Program-made: the position numbers and the translations under genes | Notes under the pieces: generated by a model | Seen by the model: only the letters and a program-made list of their open reading frames with translations | Databases searched by the model: none | What the model was told of the DNA's origin: nothing | Assembly: GCF_013426205.1 (NCBI RefSeq) | Contig: NC_089422.1 | Coordinates: 8,707,001-8,771,000, forward strand | Source: Metarhizium brunneum | Taxonomy: Eukaryota; Ascomycota; Sordariomycetes; Hypocreales; Clavicipitaceae | DNA length: 64,000 bases | Direction of reading: 5' to 3' | Part shown: positions 34,149 to 46,059 of the stretch, in pieces | How positions within the stretch are numbered: the stretch's first letter is position 1 | How the letters are laid out: each line of letters opens with the position of its first letter

Positions 34149-35131
34149 GATGGTAAAAATGATAGCCGGGCATGGTCAAGCTGGAATGCGACACGTCCTA
34201 GCTTCTTTTTCTTCTTTCTTTCTCTCTCCCCGGGCTTTTGTAAGCGGTTGGCTGAGAAGCAGCTACGAGTGCACCACAGGGCACACCAGTCAGCCTCACG
34301 CGGCATGGATGCTGCTCTGCTCTACCGAACTGCTGTTTCTAAGAGTACATAGTGCCCCGTGTTACTAATTTGTGCTAGCCAGCTATCAAAATATGCAAGG
34401 AAATGGCAGCGGTTACTCAGGATAAAAGCGGCGCTGTGAGGCGCATGGGTACTTCTGAGGCCTCGGACAGCCAAGTACGAATAGTGTCTAGGCAGAATGT
34501 GCACTTGCTCGGACGGTATAACCGTAGAGGAAATGGCCAATAAGATATAATACTAGTTGGCTAATGAGCAAGTAATCGCTTATCATGCTGCGATCTGTAC
34601 ATGTGGCCAGGGGTTCTCGGCGGCGGCCAAATGACCGGCTATGCCATGATTTTGGACTATTTTGAAGCTCGTAGGATGATGACTTCATGAAGCTTAGATT
34701 ACTAATTAAATCTTTTTTTGCGGCTTCGTGTGGCTTATCTTGCCCCGATTGAGTCCTTTCTTTAACCTGGGCATGCCGTTTTGTGATGTGTAGGTACTGC
34801 AGGCACGCATCTATTATGAAGAGATGCCCGTTTAAAAGAGGTTTGTTAAACGACTTGGGTCTAATATCAACCCCATTGCCTCCGATAAAGAATACACGTA
34901 CGGAGTCGTGCATACCTTGGGCGTCTTTTTCACAAATGAGGGATCCGGCTCCAGCACCAGCAGCTTTGCTTACATTTACGACAAGGGCTCAGGTTGGCAT
35001 CGTATCTAGTTGGACAGGATTGGTATACATAGGTACGCTTTTCACAGCAAAAACTGCGGCTAAACTAGAAGGTATGTAGATCAATAAAAGCAGCCTTATC
35101 CCGCACATGTAGCCATCAGAGAGTATGGCCC
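34149..35131. other. intergenic with an orphan coding-like stretch at 34836-35009 (+)
   Basis: Mostly non-coding. On the plus strand, 34836-35009 reads as a smooth protein-like tail containing DKEYTYGVVHTLGVFF and SSFAYIYDKGSGWHRI before a TAG stop. It has no start codon and no upstream exon I could find, so it may be the last exon of a lost secreted or lectin-like gene. I do not recognise the family. Confidence 0.35.
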
Positions 35132-36380
35132 TTATAGATCTTTCTTGGCGCACTGAGCAAGCGCGTCGAGGTCCCAGAAAGTCACCTCCGCTTTTCCAAC
35201 ACACGCCTTTGCATTCTCTATGCATTGGTTCAGTTTGCCCGGCTCATCTTGGCTAGCACAGACTTGCATTCTGTCAACGCATCGAAGGAGCTCGTCGGTT
35301 GTCTTGTAGGGTTCGGCTGCAGCTATACAGGGAGGCGCTGCAGCCATACAGGCATCCGCATCGTTCATGAAACGGGTACAATGCAACTCAACCTGCTCCT
35401 TGGCCTTGGCTATTCTCTGGGCTTCAGGGCTCAGAGGCTCGGGAATAGTATAACCAGATTCTCCAAGGTTTTCGTTGATAAAGGTGATGTAACGGCTGAC
35501 TCTGGTATACACCGAGGGGGACAGGTTGCAATAGTAGAAGTGTTTTTCAGTTGCATCCTTGATAACAAATGACGCAACGCCGATGAGTTGTCCTGTTTCT
35601 CGGTCGATAAGAGGACCGCCGCTGTCGCCTTTACATACATTCTTACCATCACCACCGGCGCATACTATGGTATCTACACCCGCACGCGGGTTCAAGTTTG
35701 AACAGTGCTGGCGTGCGCGGATAGGAATCACAACCTTGCTTAGTCGATCAGCGCCAATACCAGCCAGGTGGTACTTGGGAGCTGTTTGCGTACCCCTTGT
35801 CCTATACGTCAGCGTTGTTCCGACCATGTCCTGCTATACGAAGCACTTACCAGCCCGCGGCAGTTGCGGTGGAATTGATGGCGGGATCTGAGCCGTTCAC
35901 CGGCAGTTTTGCATAGCTTATAATTGCGCTCGGATCGATTGGATCTAACAACTTCAATATGCCAATATCATGCCAAGGAGATTCGCCATCTGTGTAGTCG
36001 GGGTGAATCTTGGCAGATGCAACCTTTGCATCCACTCCGCCCGTGTAGCTGTTCTGGATCCGTGTAATTAGCTCTGCATCACTCCTAGCAGCCAAGGCAG
36101 TAGTTTGCCAAGTGGAAGCAACATTGAAAGTACGTACCAGTGTTCCTGCCTTTACCGAGTATGCTCCGGTGATGCAATGGGCAGCGGTAAGAACAGTAGT
36201 GCTATCTAGCAAACTTCCTCCGCAGAACGGATGATCCCTGTTACTGAGGATGCTGACGATGAATGGAAATTCACCATATTCTGCGTCTTTTCCGCCAATA
36301 ATCCTCTTGTTAATATTCGCTGCCGATGCTGAAGCAGCACAAAGCGCGATTGTTAACGTAGTAGCAACCTTGCGTACCAT
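35132..36380 (-). CDS. secreted trypsin-like serine protease (S1A) with Cys-rich C-terminal tail
   Basis: Two exons joined at AAGW-TRGTQT by a 49-nt intron (donor CTG|GTAAGT near 35850). The start [20 protein letters not shown] is a signal peptide; a propeptide NINKR precedes the mature start [14 protein letters not shown]. The catalytic triad is intact: His in VLTAAHC, Asp in WHDIGIL, and Ser in CKGDSGGPL, with the specificity-pocket region around [16 protein letters not shown] and [14 protein letters not shown]. The unusual part is about 120 residues after the protease domain, with eight cysteines ([28 protein letters not shown]) in a helical-looking arrangement. A normal fungal trypsin ends soon after the last helix. 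Secreted trypsins are frequent in insect- and plant-pathogenic fungi and digest host proteins. The tail may bind a target or act as an inhibitor; that is inference. Confidence 0.92.
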
Positions 36381-38774
36381 TGTCAGTCTGGAGTTGTTGC
36401 TGGATTGGAAATAATAGATTTATAGAAGAGAAACACGCGAGATGGCACAGGCAAGCAGTTACTACCGAGGAACCGGAACGCAGCGATTTGGACGGGCAGC
36501 CTTGCCTATTTATCCTCGGCAGATATGTACATGGAGATGGTAAGGATAGAAGCAGCTTTCGCGATGCGCAAATTGGCCAAGAATTGGCGACTCATGAGCG
36601 TGATCCATGATTCCCACGCGTCGCTGGCTCGGACTTGAGCGTCTCGTAAACAAGCAAGACGTCTTTCTGTAATCTTGAGGGGAATGCTGATAGATACGTG
36701 GGCAGCCGAAGGGACCAAATCCCCGAGTCATACAATCACGACTCCCCCCCTGAATGATAAAACACATTAGTATAACGTAGGTGTATGGCGAGTTAGCTAC
36801 GCCATCATCTGGGTGGGACCATCTTCATTTAATTATTGACTTGTTTCTCCACCAAAAATTATGCAATCTTTTAATAAAGAGAGTCGAACCATCTCGGCCG
36901 CTCGGGCTATTTAACAAAACCACCAACCTCGTATCCAAGCCGCTACAACGCTCTATATGGTGAAGGTATTCATTAGATGATACGATTACATAATCCTTTC
37001 ACACTCCTATAACCGTCCCGACCAATACATGAAAGGTTCTCCAGTCTCCAGAGCCATAGCCAACTCTATATTTTAGCGCCAGTTTGATTGCACTCTCTGG
37101 CCAATTCATCACGTAGTTAAAGGAATAGAGGATGACGCCTTTGTGACAGTATTCACACCGTACCTGTAGCGGACCTCAAGACCACAACCCTGGTATTAAA
37201 TCAAGTGGCACGGGGACACTGTGAAATTGAATAATCCCTGTACGCTATAATGAACTGTTTCCACAAGGGAATAAGGCGCAGATGCGACATTCCGCGGCTT
37301 ATGGGCCTGGTGTTACCTTCAGGGGTATTGGTCCTATATACACCGGATTTATAAGCATTGAATGCCGCCAGGACTCCAACAACATCCCTGACAAGGGCCT
37401 GCAAATTAGAAACCGTTTCTTGAAAGAAGGCGGTTGCGCTCGCCTATTGGCACCACGGTAATGCCGGATTCCCAAGTAGCCAAAGACAAGTTTGATTCGC
37501 AGACGCCTCAAAATTCCAACAACGACTATGCATTCTCGGAAATCACAACTATTTAAGGCAGACCTTGTCACTTTACTCGACCCGATGCTCACGGCAATTT
37601 TGTGAGACTTTGGATCGTTATTTCCAGTAAGCCGGCCTATCTTGACACGGTTGGCTTGCAATGTCCGAGCATGCTCACCAGAGCCTCGTGTTAAAAAAAG
37701 ATGGGTACAGCCTTGATATGGCGTCTCCATGAAATAAAAATAACTGCAGAGGTGGAATTCACGACGTCTTGTAGGGTCGATGGTTACGACGACGTCGACG
37801 ACCTCGCGCCTGACTCAGAATTGTAATTGGAACAGGCCTCTATATTTCCGGAGAGTGCACCTGTGTCTGCCATGAGTTCCTGATTACTGGCGTCGCCGAC
37901 GACTTGCTTATTAGATGAAGCTGAACTTGATCCAAGATCTAATAAGCTATAATTCATTCTTTCCAACTGAAAGATCAGACTAACTGGTTTTATAGCCGCA
38001 ATAACGCTGTACAGCTTGAAATTGAAACCGCGGCGTATTATGAATTTATGCCCTGATGAGGCATATACGGAGGCACTTCTAGCATGAGATGCTTTGCGTG
38101 CATGGGTTAGATGAGCTTTACTGTGGCGGCTACATATGTAGCCCTTATGGCATTAAACCAGACGAAAAACGCTTGCTGTGCGAGAGCCCTGGGGCTTCAT
38201 CGGCGGTCTTGTTTCTGGAAGAGTTACTCTGTATGTCTTGCAAATCAGTCGAAGCATCATGCGGACCCGATAAGGCTGCATTTAGCAGGGCTGGTAGGCT
38301 TCGGGTCCTTGTAGATTGGGCAGCAGAAACTGTTCACCAGTTGTGGTGGATTATCGAACTTTGCTAGGGAAGAAGGCCCTGCAGACCAGGATTTGAATCT
38401 TTTGACGATACTTCGTACTAGATGTGAGCTAGCTGAGTATTCCCGGCGCCGTATTAGGAAAACCCTGAGAGGAACTTGTTGGCGGATGTGCACTCAAGTA
38501 CGCCCCTTCAAAACCCCCCACCACATCCCATTTACAGTCTGGTGCGGATATGAGTATTCGACCACCCAGCGGCGTTGATTGACTTCCAAAGGGCCCACCT
38601 TGCGCACCATTTCGTCGATATACTCGGCTCGGGCCGCAAGCGGAGATTTCAAGGGTCCAACTCATTGGGGATTACCGGACATGTGTGAGAAGTTTCGATC
38701 GGCACAGGTCTCCCAAGACGTCTTCCTTGACACAAAGGCTACCCATCCGACACTTCAAACATAACATGGCCCTT
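36381..38774. other. intergenic, possible relics
   Basis: About 2.4 kb with no gene I can support. A minus-strand frame at 37299-37730 opens with a GCTHLFLTRGSGE segment that recalls the first strand of fungal cutinase-like esterases, but the following sequence does not continue the family in any frame. A short motif around 36781-36830 (GCTACGCCATCATC and ATCTTCAT) resembles one at 41641-41675 and may be a dispersed repeat end. Confidence 0.35.
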
Positions 38775-39270
38775 TTATTCTCGGTCAGCTTGCAGGTGGC
38801 ATTGCGTGTTAGCCGCAAGGCGGATTTGTAGCGGGGGGTGGTAGTTATCATTAACATGAAGAAAGTGTAGAGCGAATGCGCCTGTCGCGGAGTTGACCTT
38901 TAAGGTGGTGATGAGCCTGCAAGCCAGGGTGTCGTGGCCCTGCCATCGTAGCTGAGGAGTGAGACAGAGCCCGATCAGGGAGGGAAGCACAGCCCAGATA
39001 GTAGCCGCGGGATTGTCAAGAAGATGGCGAGTCTCAGACAAAAGGTGGCCGAGCGTACGAGGTTTGGGTATCCGGCCCAATAACAGAAATAACCGGGCTT
39101 AGCCAAGCCACACTCACCATCATCACAATTGAGCTGTCAGACACTGCTGCCCTATCGGCAAATGCAACAAGGCAGCACAATAGAAGCAAGGCTGTAGAAA
39201 GGCTCGGCACCTGTCTGGACCGACTCTTGGAACGTCCAATGTGATGATGCTGTTGCCCTGTCAGAGTCAC
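38775..39270 (-). CDS. possible two-exon membrane protein, unrecognised
   Basis: A tentative model. The first exon starts MTLTGQQHHHIGRSKSRSR at 39270, followed by a hydrophobic segment STALLLLCCLVAFA; a donor GTGAGT follows SSIVMM. An acceptor CTGAG about 86 bases on would continue in phase with TRHLLDNPAATIWAVLPSLI and a second hydrophobic stretch, ending at 38775. No family is recognised. The gene would be divergent from the damaged gene at 39443. It may be a decayed remnant. Confidence 0.3.
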
Positions 39271-39442
39271 ATTTCTGATATATATAGGACACGATTCGAC
39301 TCTGCTTCTTGTTTTCCTCTTGTTTTTTTATTTATTTTCCTACTATCTTGTTTTCTCTTCTTTCTCTTTAAAGGAATCTGTATGGCTTACACCTCCGGCG
39401 TGTAAATATTCCAGTCCAATTTAATGCCCCTGCTGAGCTGCC

Positions 39443-40358
39443 ATGGCAGGCCCCAAAGACGGTGACACGGTTGATGTCGCGTATACAACATGTCCTATGA
39501 CGGCAACAGAGAAGACTCAGAGCCCGGCTGCACATGATTCCGCCGTTGTCAAGAAGCCAGTCTCTCCGTGGACCCGGCTGGGGATGGCCAGCATGCTCCT
39601 GGACCTTGTCTCCCCGGCCGCCATATCCGTGGGTGAGGCGCAGCATGTCCGCACAATCGGAAGCAACGATACCGCTGGTAGTCCGTGGACCATGGTCGGT
39701 AACGGGACTGATGCCCCCGTCCTACGGGTGACGGCCTGCATGGCCAACCTCGGCGTGGACACCTTCATCGCGGACCTGCACAGCAACTGGGACGGGCTGG
39801 AGCCCCCCGTGTCCTGGGACTTGTCCGCGGAGCGCTACAACCAGCACCACGGCCGCGCGCGCTCAGCTGGGTGCCGTCCTTCCCCGACAGCCGCTAGACC
39901 GCCGGGGCGTGATGGCTCTCAGGCCTCGTTCGGACTGGCAATCCTTCCTCCCTAAATACGAGCTGCCGTCCAACATCTCTTCCATCGTCAACTTCACCGT
40001 GCTCCCCCCAGGCGGCGTCTGGACCTTCACGCGGGCTCTTGCCAGCAGCTTACAGAACCCGCAAAGCACCGACTTCACTTCGGTGCATAGCAACCAGACC
40101 GCAGACCGGGGTGTTATCCTTTACCGGTACGAAAACAACGCCCACGAGGCGCATTCCAGTTTGTTTCAGGATACTCTAAACCAGACGCAGAGCCCCGCCG
40201 TGGCCCTGCAGGCGCTTCTCACACGCATCTGCCAGATGGTCTATTATGAGAAGCTACCGCGACTCAACGAGAGCGGGCATGCCGAAACTGCCTTTTCACA
40301 CGTTACCGTGCTTCCCACTCGTTGGACCGGGTTTGGGGTCGGCATGGGCTTGCACTAA
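39443..40358 (+). pseudogene. fragment of a large fungal membrane protein, frameshifted
   Basis: The encoded segments match the extracellular/lumenal part of a large uncharacterised fungal membrane protein family: APVLRVTACMANLGVDTFIA, then MALRPRSDWQSFLPKYE, HEAHSSLFQDTLNQTQSPAV, LQALLTRICQMVYYEKLP and the final VLPTRWTGFGVGMGL. Two reading frames are needed. The frame changes by one base within the Asn/Thr/Ser stretch near 39835-39850; both frames are clearly coding on their sides. The family normally has several N-terminal helices and a membrane helix right after the RWTGF motif; here neither is present, and TAA follows GMGLH. I therefore read this as a truncated pseudogene. A sequencing error could explain the frameshift but not the missing ends. 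The family's function is unknown. Confidence 0.72.
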
Positions 40359-41984
40359 CAGCTAAATATCCCGCTTGAAATATACCAAGTTCTATATTAT
40401 TTAGTTTGATTGCATCTCTTTCCGTGGCCAGGTTAGTCTGTTGTGCGCAATTCGCGCTTGATTAGAGCAGGCACACCAGGGTATGAGTCTTGAAGTGACC
40501 TGAGAAGTAGTTGGTGGTTCTGTGATATTCTACTCAACATCTTGGTGTCCTTGTATATATTTTCCTTCTTTCTCTCCATTATTAGACATCATGTCCTCTG
40601 TTGTAATGCCCAGCGTCGTCATCACACACATGACTGGCAAAAGTCTTGGAGAACAGACATCTAGGACACTGACTATTGTTGGCCATGGTTTCTTCAGACA
40701 CTGTGGCAAAATGATGAATAATGCGAGATTCCGAATCGCCACCGCAGATAGAACACGCATGTAATATTGCCATAAAGGCACGAGCCGGACCTTAAACATG
40801 ACGATAGTTACACGAAGGCTTGAGATCTCTAGTAGAGGGTTTGACCTCTAAGCTTACTTGCTTCCTGGTATTTAATATAAATAAGGGTCATCTGCCCTTA
40901 AGCTACGGGTAGTATATAAATAGTCCACGAAGAATCTTGATGGGTTAAAAACAAAGTTGCAACGTCTATCAAGAGTCATTCGTATCGGCTCATTCACATT
41001 GGTATATCCGTGGTCTGGTAACCACGAGGCTATGTTGTCCGACTATATTCTCAGTAAAGCGTGTGGTAGCTGCTGGCTTTATAAGCCGGCTAGATACTCA
41101 TCGTCGAGCAAAGGTTATATTCTATTCGCTGTACCGGCAATAGCGGTTAAACGAGCAGCTTCTCGTGGCAGGTAGCGCCTGCAAAACATGTGAACCAGCA
41201 AGTCAAGGCCAATGATCGACCCCATGCGGCTGCATGTCCTCCTTCCAAGTCTTGGAGCTTGTTGAGAAAAACTGATCGGTATAATTGCCTAGAAGCAAGT
41301 GGTCAGATGGTAGATCTGAAGAATAAGTTTTGCAGGCTTTAAGAGCTAAACATTCCAAAAAAAAAAAAAGGCTGGAAGTGCAAAGTACGCGCAAGACATC
41401 CCGTTTTGAAACTCCGGTCGGTACAAGAGTGTAGGAAATGGAGTCAATGGAGACTTGCGCCAAAAATCACGCACCATCTCTAGCCAATGGTCCAATTCTT
41501 GAAAATCCAGAACCAGGTTAGATTAATAACTGGCCGGAAGTCATGTCATGTGCTAATGGGTACTCTTGAAGGTCTAGTATTTTCGGACCCTGTGAATAAA
41601 ACGCAGGCAATGTAGGAATATTTCCAACTATATACAGGGGTGTGTATAACAAGCTAGCCACGCCACCATCTTCATAAACAATTAAGCATAGTATTTTTGC
41701 CTCTGACTGTGGGTGTCAATTACCGGTAAAACCGGTAACACCGCGTGGCCACTGGTTCTAGCTCGCCGGCAAGTTCGGGGCCCATATTCGGTGGGGTCAA
41801 GACGCAGATCCTAATTACGGATGAGCCATCTTGACTGTATTAGTAAACCACGTCGGGTAGAATGTCATGGAGAGATGACGAGTCTATTTGCCTAGTATAT
41901 ATCACAAAGATCAGAGCTTCGTCCTACTGTGGCGGCTATCATGCTACTTTGCATTTTTCCTTGTCGCATTTATTCTTAGTCACC
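40359..41984. other. intergenic; small frame at 40591 and perfect palindrome at 41720
   Basis: A 57-codon plus-strand frame at 40591-40764 follows a TATATA and CT-rich stretch, but its product is unrecognised and I do not call it. At 41720-41738 there is a perfect inverted repeat, TTACCGGT and ACCGGTAA, around AAA. Near 41655-41675 a CCACGCCACCATCTTCAT motif resembles one at 36800. The right end holds the carboxylesterase promoter. Confidence 0.4.
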
Positions 41985-43858
41985 ATGCAGCTATCCAGAC
42001 TCATCATCACCGCCTCGATACCTGCCGTCGTTGCGGACATTACGCCTGGTTCTCACCCCATCGTCGATCTTGGCTATGTGAAATACAGGGGATCATACAA
42101 TGACACCTCAGGGCATGTACCTCTTATACTCTCGGCATGTGGCGTCTGCTGACATGAATAGAATCAACGCCTGGTACGGGATACGTTACGCCGAAGCTCC
42201 AGTCGGAAACCTTCGATGGCAAGCCCCACGAGATATTGAAATCAACGGCACTGGTAGCGGGGGCCAAGTCATCGACGCGGTAGATGCGCCGTTGCCGTGT
42301 CCCCAAGGCTACCCTGGCTGGTGGTTCAACAGTACCGCCGGAGCTTCAACAGACCTATCTAAGACTCCAACGGGCACCGAGGACTGTCTCAATCTTGACA
42401 TTTTGGCCCCTGCAAAACCAGTCAACACTTCCCTTCCAGTCATAGTCCAGATTCACGGTGGTGGTATGATGATTCGGTGATTTGGTCTGTTCCCCACGCT
42501 TACTGATGGATAACACTGCCTCGTAGGATATACTCTTGGTTCATCTTCGTCGATAGGTCCCGGCTACGAACTAGCCGGCAACTCATTAGTGTACCAGTCG
42601 AGCGGCGGCATCGTCTACGTCTCCATCCAATACCGGCTCGGTGCGTACGGATTTCTCGGCGGTGCAGAGGTGGCCGAGAAGGGTGTTGCCAATGCCGGTC
42701 TGCTCGATCAACGGGCAGCGCTTGGCTGGGTGCAACGCCATATCAGCAAATTCGGCGGCGACCCAGCAAAGGTGACCATCATGGGCGGCAGCGCAGGCGG
42801 GGGCTCAGTAACACATCAGTTGACTCTTCATGGCGGTGTCAGTAATCCGCCATTCCGTGGAGCAATAGCCGGTAGGTGGCATTTCTTGCACCCATCAAAA
42901 CGACGCCAATGTTCCTAAACCTCATATAGAGTACCCTTGGCTGCAACCTTTGCACAGCCAGTCGACCATACAGCGGCAGTATGAGCTGCTCCTCACAGCG
43001 GCAGGATGCCCAGACATCCAGTGTCTACGCGCCCTGCCCGAGTCAGATCTCGCCGTGGCCACTCAAAAGACGTACGACACAGGCTACGCTCTTCTTGAGT
43101 ATGGCTTCGGTGACTTCTACTACGGACCCTATGTTGACGGCGACATCATCCGCGGCCTTCCCAGCCACGAGTTCAGCCAGGGCCATTTTGCAAAAGTGCC
43201 TCTTTTAACAAACCGCGAGGGCTATGAGGGTGTCATATTCTCGAACAGCAGTCAGACTACTTCTGCGGAACTCGTGACGGACCTCAAGACCTTGTTCCCG
43301 GGCGCGACGCAATCTTTTGTCAGTCGCCTGCTTCAGCTGTATCCGCGCGACGCCTTCAACTCGACGTTTTTCCAGCGCCAGCAAATCTTTGGCGATTTCA
43401 TCATATCCTGCTTTTCGCAGTACATGGCGGCTGCTGTTTCAGACCACGGCGAGCCCGTGTACAAGATGATTTTTGATGCGGGCGGTGGGCTGCACGGTAG
43501 CTTGGTTCCTTTCACGGAAACTGTGAATCTAAATGGTAACAAGGCATCCGTTCCTTTTGCTGTAAAGATGTTGGGGGTTTGTGACTAAACTTGCGCGTTG
43601 ATCTTAGGCACATCGAATAACGCGACGCTTGCTTCGATTATACGAAGCTACTATATTTCGTTTGCCACCCAGCTCGATCCTAATGCGGTTTCATACACGG
43701 ACAGCAATCGTCCGCACTGGCCGACTTACCAGACTGGTGGGAATGCCAACTTTACCGTGTTGAGTATTACAGATTCTGGTATTGAAGCTAGAGAGGACCC
43801 AGACAACTCTGCTCAATGTGATTTTTTCCACGGACAGAGCTACGTAGTTAGAAATTAG
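41985..43858 (+). CDS. secreted type B carboxylesterase/lipase
   Basis: Five exons. The start MQLSRLIITASIPAVVAD is a signal peptide. The first intron (42113-42161) has a GC donor (TCAGG|GCATGT) and joins NDTSG to INAWYGIRYAEAPVGNLRW in phase; no GT donor gives the correct frame. Further introns at about 42472-42527, 42872-42930 and 43535-43609 join the rest. Family landmarks are all present: EDCLNLDI, the oxyanion loop IVQIHGGG, VYVSIQYRLGAYGFL, NAGLLDQRAALGWVQRHI and the nucleophile elbow VTIMGGSAGGGSV with the catalytic Ser. A DFYYGPYVDGDIIRGLP segment and GLHGSLVPFTE (probable catalytic His region) follow. The protein hydrolyses carboxyl esters, probably extracellularly. Several NxS/T sites suggest glycosylation. 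The exact substrate is unknown. The gene appears intact. Confidence 0.92.
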
Positions 43859-45163
43859 CAGTCTATCTGGTAACACAGTTGGGTGTGAAATAGGTGTGTG
43901 GAGATGGAGGGTGTGTGCTTAAACTTAAAAGTAATTGCTAGGTTCTGGTTCGGGTTGTATGTCGCAAATATTGCATGATATTTGATAAGCGACATAAAAC
44001 AACCGTGTTAGTAATTCACCACCTGTATCCAATACATTTGTACCTTGAGACACATTGCTGCCCGTTTTCAGCATGTGCAGGGGGACGCTTATGCCTAAAA
44101 ATAGACGATCTGGACCTATTGACTCTGACAAATCGTGTATTATAAATCAGCATGTCGTAGACCCGTCACTTTCATGCCTGACGCCCAACCCCGACAGACC
44201 ATGATTAAGTGGGCCATTATAGGCGAGAAGAAATAAACAAAGTTGGGTGGCAATTTGATGAGTGGGAATGTCCGATATGCACAACTCAACTCAGGGGCAG
44301 CATTGTTGCCCTAACACGGGAAAAGTCAAGGAAGAGAGGGACAGGAATCTTGCTGAAAGCCGCAGCCCGAGGACACTTTACATCAAGCCGTTCGCACTCA
44401 CTCAAGTCCATTTGTTAGCCAGAGGGACGGCGATTATGAAAGAGCTGTGGATGACGCTATTCAGTGTTAACTTCTGAGCAGATGCCAATCACCTACGTGT
44501 GTCACGGACATGACCGATTGCTTCTCTGTTTCCGTCGCGTCTGCCTAGCTGGTAAGCGTTACTATACTCTTACCGGATATAAACTCCACTAGAGACGTTG
44601 CCTTCAAGTTGAGGCGGCTCAACTCGTCCTGTCACGTTGTGAGGCTCATTGTTAACTGGCTTGTCTCACAAATTTGATATTCTTCTGTCCTGCCCTCCGT
44701 TACACGGCGGAAACTCGTGGTATTTAAAACTTTGCTTCTACTGCTGCCATTTGCCACGATGTAAGCCTTCTTGTCAACTAAGTTTTGTCACAAATTCATT
44801 CTTCTTTTTCTTCTTGTTACTGTCTTGCCAGAAGGGTCCATCCATGTCATTTATCTTGGTGTCTAAGGCTTCCCAGCCTTGCAAACTTCTCATGTCTATG
44901 ATTTTATGACATGCAGCAAGTCAAGTCTGCTTATTCCATCAACAGAGGCAGTCTTATCGTACGTGCACGTGTGTGGCGAACAGAGCTAAATGCTAGCCAC
45001 ACAGCGTCCATAGCAAAACAGTTCGGCGCGCGTATTCGCTTCCATAACAAGATCCTCGCTCGAGTCATGAAAGCGCCCTTTTGTTGAATACACACAGGCT
45101 AAGCTCTTTATATATACCAACTCCAGCTAACTGAATCCCATAACGCGATCGACAGAAACGCCC
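43859..45163. other. intergenic, no gene seen
   Basis: About 1.3 kb between the carboxylesterase and the convergent hydrolase. Only short unrecognised frames occur. A pyrimidine-rich stretch lies near 44790-44835. Confidence 0.45.
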
Positions 45164-46059
45164 CTATTTCAAATATGTCTTCATAAAATTCACAACCTCC
45201 TTGGTGGCAACATCAACGAATGGCAGACGGTCGTACAAGTCCATATGAGTGCAACCAGGAACAATCACCTTCCTGGTCGCGCCACCAACAAGCTTGTCCA
45301 GCCTGTCGGTATGCCAAATGGAGCCGGCCTTTTCCCCCGCGATCAACAGCAGAGGCTGCGTCAAGTAAAGATCAGCGAGGTAGAAGGCATCAAACGTCAT
45401 GACGCGCGGGACACTACGGAATAGCATCTTGTTGGCTGCTCTTGGATGCTGGCACCGGGGGCCAAGGTAGTAGTCATGAGCCTCCCTCAAGTCAAGGGGA
45501 GTCTTGTCATCAAGCTGCGGAGGGACATAGGGACAAGCTCCCAGATTGCCCGTCTTGTTCTCAGACTGCACCTGCTTCGCTATGTGCTCCAAGGTCTCGA
45601 CTTTTTGGCCGCGTCTTCGTCTCCATCCCAGCCCAGGCGGGTGGCGTCGCCGATATTTACCATGCTGATTGCGGCGACGGACTTGAGTCGGTGGTCGGCT
45701 TTGGCAGCAGCAACGGCGTAGCCGCCACCAGCGCAAATTCCAAGAATACCCAGCTGCGATGGGTCAACAGTGTCGAGGGACTCGAGGTAATCGATAACGG
45801 CAAAGACATCGCTGACACGTTCGGCCGGATCTTCGAGAAAGTGTGGCTCGCCTTCACTTTCTCCCTGGTAAGAAGCATCGTAGGCAATGGCCGTCAGACC
45901 AGCCTCGGACAGCTTCTTGGCATACAAGCGGGCAGTCTGCTCTTTGACTCCGCCTCCAGGATGGACAACGACAATGCCGGGGGTCTTGCTAGTAGTTGAG
46001 GGCTTGTATAGCAAGCCGGAGAGTTGAATGGATCCCTTCTTGATAGAGATGGCGGACAT
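45164..46059 (-). pseudogene. dienelactone-hydrolase-like alpha/beta hydrolase with one-base frameshift
   Basis: The protein starts at 46059 (MSAISIKKGSIQLSG) and follows the alpha/beta-hydrolase fold: GIVVVHPGGG (oxyanion loop), AYDASYQGESEGEPHFLEDP, and the nucleophile elbow LGILGICAGGGYAVAAA with Cys as nucleophile, typical of dienelactone hydrolases. After DEDAAKK the frame ends in TAG, while a second frame continues exactly where the first breaks (VETLEHIAKQVQSE) to LLIAGEKAGSIWHTDRL, the His-containing VPGCTHMDLYDRLPF and the stop at 45164. The junction is a run of five A on the minus strand (45602-45606); six would restore one frame. It is therefore either a very recent inactivation or a homopolymer error in the assembly. 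The family uses small hydrophobic esters or lactones. If the error explanation is right, this is an intact gene of about 298 residues. Confidence 0.85.

Noticed and set aside
36870..36910. tRNA-like boxes (TAGCCCGAGCGG and GGTTCGACTC) on the minus strand
   Set aside because: The two boxes are much too close together for a tRNA gene and no stems form; at most a SINE-like relic.
37299..37730. Minus-strand frame with GCTHLFLTRGSGE, like the start of a cutinase-type esterase
   Set aside because: The similarity stops after about 13 residues; no catalytic Ser, Asp or His motif follows in any of the three frames.
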